A stretch of DNA of 34,149 nt. Source: Eubacteriales bacterium. GTDB lineage: Bacteria; Bacillota; Clostridia; Lachnospirales; Lachnospiraceae. How positions within the stretch are numbered: the first letter of the stretch is position 1; every line of letters starts with the position of its first letter. The stretch lies in contig JAUNHB010000025.1 of assembly GCA_030524125.1 (NCBI GenBank), positions 1-34,149 on the forward strand, given 5' to 3'. The notes under the pieces were generated by a model. The model was not told the DNA's origin and searched no databases. It worked only from the letters and a program-made list of their open reading frames with translations. Of the stretch, positions 29,148 to 34,149 are shown piece by piece. The position numbers and the translations under genes were made by a program.

Positions 29148-30986
29148 TCAGACCGTGAGCGAATACCGCTCGCACAGCATGGTCACAGTCAGGACGATCA
29201 GCAGATAATCGATCTCGTACGCGCCCATCAGCCGGAAATCGCTCCGGGCGTAGAGCTTCTTCATCCGTTCCACCTCCGCCGGATCGAACACGCCGTATTT
29301 CCGGATCAGAGCCTCGTCCAGATATTCCCTTCCCATCGCCTGCTTGACCATGGCGGACATACCCGGCGCCTGAAACGGGAATTTTTTCCGCTTTAAGATC
29401 TCCTCCGGCACGATCCCCTCCGAGGCTTTCTTCAAAATGTATTTCTCGTTCGCGCCGTTCAGCTTATATTTGTCCGGCAGCCGCGTCACAAAGGAGAGGA
29501 TCTCCTGATCCAGAAACGGATGCCTCCCCTCCACCGAGTGGGAGAAGAACATCCGGTCCCCGTGCTCCCCCAGTAGATGATCCGACAGCCGGAGCTTGCA
29601 GTCGATGTACGACCGCCGCTTCTGGGAGGACAGCCCCCGCACCCGGTCCAGCCGGATGGGGCTTTCGTTCCATGCGGAAAACCGGTCGATCTCCCCGCGC
29701 AGCGCCTCGCTGTAAATGCCGCGCTGGTGCGCGCGAAGCTCCGGGTGGTTCCTCTCGTACCGGAAATACGGGTCGCCCCAGAGCCGCTCGTTGACCTCGC
29801 ACTCCTCCTTCGTCATGCCGTCCTTCTGCATGACCCGGAACTGGTCCACCATATAGCCCACATAGCCGCAGAACAGCTCGTCCGAGCCCTGGCCTGTGAG
29901 CACCGCCCGCGCGGGAGAGCTCTGCACGAGGGCCGACAAAAGATAAGCCGCCACGTCGTAGCTCTCCTTCACGGCCGCCTCCGTGTGATAGATCACATCC
30001 TCCAGATTGTCCCAGATCTCCTGCTCCGTGATCCTTGTGTGATAGTGATGGGATTTGACATACTCGCAGACGATCCTCTGAAAGCGGCTCTCGTTCAGAT
30101 CGCCCTCCCCGATCTCCGCAGAAAAGGAATTGCAGCTGTTCAGGAGATAGCTTCTGATAAAACAGGCCACCACCGAGCTGTCCAGACCGCCCGATATATA
30201 GAAGCCGATAGGCACGTCCGCCACAAGTCTTCTGGAAATGGATTCTTTCAAAAGCTCCCGCAAACGCTCCGTATAGTAGGCCTCTCCCAGATCCTCCTCC
30301 TCTGTCGGATAGATCAGATCCCAGTATTCGATGTTCTGAATGCCCTCCCGCGGGGTGATCTTAAGCATGTGACCGCCCTCCAGCGAGTGGATCCCCTCAA
30401 AAAAGGTGACCGGAGATACGATCCCCGGAAAATTCATAAGCTGATCCACGGCCTTCAGGTTCAGCCTGCGCTCCACTCCGGGATATTGGAGGATCGCCTT
30501 GATTTCCGAGGCGAAGACGACCCTCCCGTCCGTCACCGTATAAAACAGCGGGCAGATCCCCATCTGGTCCCTCACAAGAAGGAGCCGGTCCTCTTTTTCA
30601 TCATAGACGACCGCCGCAAACTGGCCGTTCAGCCGCCCGGCGAACGCCTCGCCCTCCTCCTCGTAGAGATGGAGGATCACCTCCACGTCCGTCTTCGTGG
30701 AAAACCGGTGCCCCTTCTCCTCCAGCTCCCGGCGCAGGCTTTTGAAATTGTAGATCTCGCCGTTGCACACCATGGAGACGGTCCGGTCCTCGTTCCGGAA
30801 GGGCTGCATCCCTCCGTCCAGGTCGAGAAAGCTCAGCCGGTTAAAGCCAAGCCCGACCCCATCGAGCGCCAGCGTCCGGCTGCCGTCCGGCCCTCTGTGC
30901 CGGATGGCGTCCAGCATCCGCACAAGGACGTCCTCCTCCGCTTTCCTGCGATTTTGTAAGTTGTAAATTCCACATATTCCGCACAT
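29148..30986 (-). CDS. asnB: Asparagine synthase (glutamine-hydrolysing) AsnB
   Basis: The 612-residue protein has an N-terminal class II glutaminase domain with nucleophile C2 (MCGICGIYN), R50, N75-G-E77 and D100, and a C-terminal ATP-pyrophosphatase synthetase domain with S265-GGLDSS271. The enzyme uses glutamine ammonia and ATP to amidate a carboxyl group, classically aspartate to asparagine. Some Gram-positive homologues (Bacillus AsnB, corynebacterial LtsA) amidate diaminopimelate in peptidoglycan precursors; the place in an envelope-related operon makes that possible but not shown. ATG 30984-30986, 23 bases after the lipoprotein gene, has GGAAGG upstream. Length fits Bacillus-type AsnB proteins. 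Confidence 0.93.
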   Translation of the reverse strand: MCGICGIYNLQNRRKAEEDVLVRMLDAIRHRGPDGSRTLALDGVGLGFNRLSFLDLDGGMQPFRNEDRTVSMVCNGEIYNFKSLRRELEEKGHRFSTKTDVEVILHLYEEEGEAFAGRLNGQFAAVVYDEKEDRLLLVRDQMGICPLFYTVTDGRVVFASEIKAILQYPGVERRLNLKAVDQLMNFPGIVSPVTFFEGIHSLEGGHMLKITPREGIQNIEYWDLIYPTEEEDLGEAYYTERLRELLKESISRRLVADVPIGFYISGGLDSSVVACFIRSYLLNSCNSFSAEIGEGDLNESRFQRIVCEYVKSHHYHTRITEQEIWDNLEDVIYHTEAAVKESYDVAAYLLSALVQSSPARAVLTGQGSDELFCGYVGYMVDQFRVMQKDGMTKEECEVNERLWGDPYFRYERNHPELRAHQRGIYSEALRGEIDRFSAWNESPIRLDRVRGLSSQKRRSYIDCKLRLSDHLLGEHGDRMFFSHSVEGRHPFLDQEILSFVTRLPDKYKLNGANEKYILKKASEGIVPEEILKRKKFPFQAPGMSAMVKQAMGREYLDEALIRKYGVFDPAEVERMKKLYARSDFRLMGAYEIDYLLIVLTVTMLCERYSLTV

Positions 30987-31009
30987 GACCCTTCCGTCCT
31001 TCCGTTTTG

Positions 31010-31630
31010 TCAGTCAAGCGCCGTCGACCGGTATTCGACGGACACCGCCGCGCCGTCCTGAAAGAGGAAGCAAAGCTTCATTCCGTCCTTCTCATAGACG
31101 GTCATGCCGCTCTCCTCCCGGCCTTCCCCGTAGATGGCCGTCACATCCTCCTGTGCGTCCCCGATGGACGCGCCCTCCGCGGTGGACACCAGATCGTCCT
31201 TCAGGATCACCGCTGAAATATAGTCCGTCCCTCCGTCCGGGTAGGTGTCGATCTCAAAGCTTCCGTAGGTGTACATTTTGTCCAGCCCGTCGAACGCGCA
31301 GCTGGCCGCCTCGTAATATTTGTCCGGCTCGCCGAGAGCCGCCAGCACGTCCGCCATGGGCTCGTCCACCCGGATGGAAAGTCCTTCGTAGTCGAAGGCG
31401 TAGCCGCCGGAATCGTCCGCCTGCTCCCGTCCCGCAATGCTGCCATCCTCCGCATCCGCGCCTTCCTCCAAAAGCCCCGCGGACGATCCGGACGTCTCCT
31501 CCTGCATCTGTTCTGTGGAAACGCCGTCCACCTCCTGCCCTGCGTCTGCGCCGGGCGCTCCTCCGCAGGCCGTCAGCGCCGCAGCCGCCAGAACTGCCGC
31601 CAGCCATGCAGGCTTCCCTGTCTGTTTCAT
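31010..31630 (-). CDS. Putative lipoprotein of unknown function
   Basis: A 206-residue protein with a lipoprotein signal peptide: MKQTGKPAWLAAVLAAAALT, then lipobox LTAC, so C22 would be lipidated. A disordered acidic, Ser/Gln/Glu-rich linker (about 24-75) leads to a small alpha/beta domain (about 78-206) with MADVLAALGEPDKYYEAASC and YGSFEIDTYPDGGTDYISAV; these recall the SmpA/BamE-like or PepSY-like folds, but I cannot name a family. The TAA stop of the SGNH gene directly abuts its ATG (31628-31630, after GGAGGAGAG). It lies in the surface operon and probably faces outward. Confidence 0.8.
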   Translation of the reverse strand: MKQTGKPAWLAAVLAAAALTACGGAPGADAGQEVDGVSTEQMQEETSGSSAGLLEEGADAEDGSIAGREQADDSGGYAFDYEGLSIRVDEPMADVLAALGEPDKYYEAASCAFDGLDKMYTYGSFEIDTYPDGGTDYISAVILKDDLVSTAEGASIGDAQEDVTAIYGEGREESGMTVYEKDGMKLCFLFQDGAAVSVEYRSTALD

Positions 31631-32665
31631 TTATCTCTCCTCCATTCCGTATTTCTCATACTGCTTCCTTTTTTCTTCCTCGTAAAATCCGATCTTCTCC
31701 TGCCAGATCTGCGAGAGACGCTCCTCGTCTCTCCGGTCCGGAAGCCCGATCTCCTCCCGGAGCGTCCGTCCCAGCCACCGGGACAGCTTCTCGGCCCCGG
31801 ACAGATTCATATGAAGCCCCGCGTCGTAGGTGTCCGTATTGTAATCGATGCCAATCTCGTCTGTGAGCTCCAGAAGATTAAGATAGAGAAGCCCGTTCTG
31901 GTCCGCATATTCCCGCACCTGTTCGTCCCATTCCTCGTACCAGTAGGGATAGAGGCTGGGGGCCTTGATCAGAATGAGCCGGATCCCCTTCTCGCTGCAA
32001 AGCGCCGTCATCCGGTCCAGATAGCTCCATGCCCGTTCCCCGAAGCTGTAATCCCCAAGCGGCCTTCCCTCGGGCACGTCCACGGCGGGCTTTACGTCCA
32101 CCCTCATATAATATCCGTTGTGGGACACCTTCTTCGTCTGGAACAGATACTGAAAATCCGCGGACGTCAGCTCGCTCCAGCGGCTGTGATACCGCAGGAG
32201 CGGAAAGACATAGTCCAGAAATTCCTCGCCGTCCTTCATGGAGGCAAGGATGGACTTCACCTTGGACGGCGACCACTCCATCCCCTCCAGCGTCATGCGG
32301 TTGTACGCCTCGCTCTGGGACTCGTCAAACTGCAGCGACTGCACGTTGAAGATCACCACGTCGGGCGTCTCGTAGCGCAGCGTGTCCTCCAGAAGATAGT
32401 AGGACTGCCAGATATACTGCTCCGCGCTCCCGCGGATATAGCTGTTGATGCCGTATTCCTCCCAGAGCGTCACCGGGGAAAAATTTTCGTACACCTCGCA
32501 GTCTCCTATGAAGATCACGTCGAAATCCTTCTCCTCCCCGTAATACTCCGCGATAAAGGCTCCCTCCACCACGTCGTCCACATACTTCGGCGTCAGAAGC
32601 CTCTGGAGCAGCAGCAGTCCCGCCGCGGCCACAAGGAGCGATACGGCCATTTTCGTTCGTCTCAT
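31631..32665 (-). CDS. Membrane-anchored SGNH/AlgJ-like protein, partner of the MBOAT
   Basis: A 344-residue protein with an N-terminal membrane anchor (about 7-22) and an SGNH-hydrolase-like extracytoplasmic domain. Block I reads FIGDCEVYENFSP: C56 stands where the nucleophile serine (GDS) normally is. Block II glycine is in YIRGSAEQ (G79), block III asparagine in VIFNVQS (N107), and the last block DAGLHMN offers D281 and H285, with one more spacer residue than DxxH. Such proteins (DltD, AlgJ/AlgX) act with MBOAT acyltransferases to acylate surface glycopolymers. The gene starts 15 bases after the MBOAT gene; ATG 32663-32665 follows GAGGGGAAGG. I recall close relatives next to MBOAT genes in Lachnospiraceae. 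Confidence 0.82.
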   Translation of the reverse strand: MRRTKMAVSLLVAAAGLLLLQRLLTPKYVDDVVEGAFIAEYYGEEKDFDVIFIGDCEVYENFSPVTLWEEYGINSYIRGSAEQYIWQSYYLLEDTLRYETPDVVIFNVQSLQFDESQSEAYNRMTLEGMEWSPSKVKSILASMKDGEEFLDYVFPLLRYHSRWSELTSADFQYLFQTKKVSHNGYYMRVDVKPAVDVPEGRPLGDYSFGERAWSYLDRMTALCSEKGIRLILIKAPSLYPYWYEEWDEQVREYADQNGLLYLNLLELTDEIGIDYNTDTYDAGLHMNLSGAEKLSRWLGRTLREEIGLPDRRDEERLSQIWQEKIGFYEEEKRKQYEKYGMEER

Positions 32666-32680
32666 CCTCGCCCTTCCCCT

Positions 32681-34149
32681 CTAAAACTGATTGTAGATAA
32701 ACTGGCTGGCGTCGTAGCCGACGCCATAAATACCAAGGAGCAGGACCGCGACGAACAGACCGTACCACACCGCAAAGCGGGCCGGGTACGGCAGTCCTCC
32801 GATCCTTTCCCGGACGCTCCCGCCGCGCTGCAGAAGGCTTACGCCCAGCATGACTGCCGTTCCGGCGGCCAGAACGGCATAATCCGCAGCGGACAGGCCG
32901 ATGGCCAGCAGCGAACCGTCCCACAGGACGCTCCAGTTGGACGCGTTGAAAAGACTTCCGAACTGCCGGAGCGTCACCGCCGCCGAAGGATAGCAGTCAA
33001 ACAGATTCAGACAGCAGACGAGAAGAAACGTCCGCAGGATCTGAAAGCTCCGGTACCAGACCGTCTCTCCCACCGGAAAACGTCCGTGGAAGCGGGCATA
33101 CAGAGGCTCCAGCTCCTCCGAGAGCATGAGGACCGCCCAGTTTGCCAGCCCCCACACTACGAAATTCCAACTGGCGCCGTGCCAGATGCCCGTGGCCAGC
33201 CAGACGAGAAAGGACGCCGCGTACACCGGCAGCCGCTTTCCCGCCTCCGCCCCGAAGCGTTTTCTGCAAAATTTTGCGAAGCGCGTCATGGGCCCTGAGA
33301 CGGACACCGGATAGAAAAGATAGTCCTTGAACCACTGGCTCATGGAAATATGCCATCTGCGCCAGTATTCCTTCAGAGATTTGGAAAAGTACGGACGCCG
33401 GAAGTTTTCCTGCACCCGGACGCCCAGCGTCTCAGCCACTCCGATGGTGACGTCGATGCCGCCGGTAAAGTCCGCGTAGAGCTCCGCCGTGTAGAACAGC
33501 ATTTCCACGAGCACATAGGCTCCGCCGTAGGCGTCGGGATTCTGGATCAGCGTGCCGACTCCGGCGAGGATCCGGTCCGCCACGACCATTTTTTTGAAAT
33601 ATCCCCACAGCACCCGCTGGAGGCCCCGGCAGACGGCCCCGCCGTCAAAAGAATGCTCCTCGTACAGAAGCGTCCGGGACAGATCCCCGAACCGGCTGAT
33701 GGGGCCCTGCACCAACTGCGGAAAGAACGAGAGGAACAGCGCGAACCGGAGCAGGCTCCTCTCGCAGGATGCGGTCCCCCGGTAGACGTCCACCAGATAG
33801 CCCGCCGCCTGAAAGGTGTAAAAGGAGATCCCCATGGGAAGCGCCAGCGTCACAAAGGAGAGCCGTCCGGGCTGTCCCAGCAGCTCCAGAAGGCCGTTTG
33901 CGTTGGCGATGGCAAAATTCGTATATTTTACCACGGCCAGTATGCCAAGATTCAGGAGTAGGCACGCCGCCAGCATCCGCTTTCGGATCCGCGTCTGGCT
34001 TTCCTTGTACGCGCGCTTTTCCTCCCGCGTCAGCTCACTCTTTTGCTCCTTCAGGTACGCGGACTGCCGCTCCTGATTGTTTCCGATCCGCAGCGCCGCG
34101 TACCACGTCGTCACCGTCGTGACCATGATATAGATCAGGTTTTCCGGCC
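32681..34149 (-). CDS. MBOAT-family O-acyltransferase (5' end cut by window edge)
   Basis: A membrane-bound O-acyltransferase of the DltB/AlgI type, which moves an acyl group across the membrane to a surface polymer. 488 residues are visible; the frame stays open to the right edge (codons from 34147 read PENLIYIMVTTVTTWY), so the ATG at 34124-34126 is probably internal and about 40 residues are missing. About ten membrane helices are present. Signature pieces are FFPQLVQGPISRF, the cytoplasmic loop LKEYWRRWHISMSQWFKDYLFYPVS with one conserved histidine, and WLATGIWHGASWNFVVWG with the catalytic histidine. Followed by the SGNH-like gene, as usual for such pairs. The polymer could be a wall polysaccharide or teichoic acid, which cannot be told. 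Confidence 0.93.
   Translation of the reverse strand, partial: PENLIYIMVTTVTTWYAALRIGNNQERQSAYLKEQKSELTREEKRAYKESQTRIRKRMLAACLLLNLGILAVVKYTNFAIANANGLLELLGQPGRLSFVTLALPMGISFYTFQAAGYLVDVYRGTASCERSLLRFALFLSFFPQLVQGPISRFGDLSRTLLYEEHSFDGGAVCRGLQRVLWGYFKKMVVADRILAGVGTLIQNPDAYGGAYVLVEMLFYTAELYADFTGGIDVTIGVAETLGVRVQENFRRPYFSKSLKEYWRRWHISMSQWFKDYLFYPVSVSGPMTRFAKFCRKRFGAEAGKRLPVYAASFLVWLATGIWHGASWNFVVWGLANWAVLMLSEELEPLYARFHGRFPVGETVWYRSFQILRTFLLVCCLNLFDCYPSAAVTLRQFGSLFNASNWSVLWDGSLLAIGLSAADYAVLAAGTAVMLGVSLLQRGGSVRERIGGLPYPARFAVWYGLFVAVLLLGIYGVGYDASQFIYNQF

Noticed and set aside
1-34149. tRNA, rRNA, prophage or autonomous insertion sequence
   Set aside because: I found no cloverleaf, ribosomal RNA, integrase, transposase or phage structural gene on either strand.

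Overview
The window looks like chromosomal DNA of a GC-rich anaerobic Firmicute, most likely a Lachnospiraceae relative. This is inferred from the gene orders and protein families; no 16S or other marker is present. Every gene I can support is on the minus strand, so transcription runs from high to low coordinates throughout.

Region 1 (1-10777) is a cell-shape and division operon. A promoter at 10749-10777 precedes two FAD-dependent flavoproteins (a BaiN/HI0933-like enzyme and a larger oxidoreductase), a small DUF4321 membrane protein, radC, mreB, mreC, mreD, a very long class B penicillin-binding protein (PBP2/MrdA type), minC, and minD, which is cut by the window edge. The radC-mreBCD-minCD order is classic for Firmicutes. 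The genes would build the Rod elongation machine and position the division site.

Region 2 (10778-19070) holds an orphan DtxR-type metal regulator with its own promoter, operator-like dyad and terminator, then the mutS-mutL-miaA-ynbB block (mismatch repair, tRNA i6A modification, a PLP enzyme). Its intergenic gaps carry copies of a palindromic repeat family. One copy is a 368-bp composite in which a second symmetric palindromic element seems to have inserted into the first, leaving an 8-bp duplication.

Region 3 (19071-26841) holds a three-gene ABC export system (ATPase, FtsX/MacB-type permease, HlyD-type adaptor) with a strong promoter and an operator-like dyad, preceded by an ABC-F ATPase and a Suppressor-of-Fused/TPR protein.

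Region 4 (26842-27823) is the most interesting segment: an AT-rich island with a complete type III toxin-antitoxin system that resembles CptIN. It has a perfect consensus promoter, two 48-nt tandem repeats that each fold as an H-type pseudoknot with compensatory changes, an attenuator-type terminator, and a ToxN/CptN-like endoribonuclease gene.

Region 5 (27852-34149) is a probable envelope-modification operon: an MBOAT O-acyltransferase (cut by the right edge), an SGNH-like membrane-anchored partner whose usual nucleophile serine is replaced by cysteine, a lipoprotein, an asparagine synthase and a secreted transglutaminase-like protein with Ig-like repeats.
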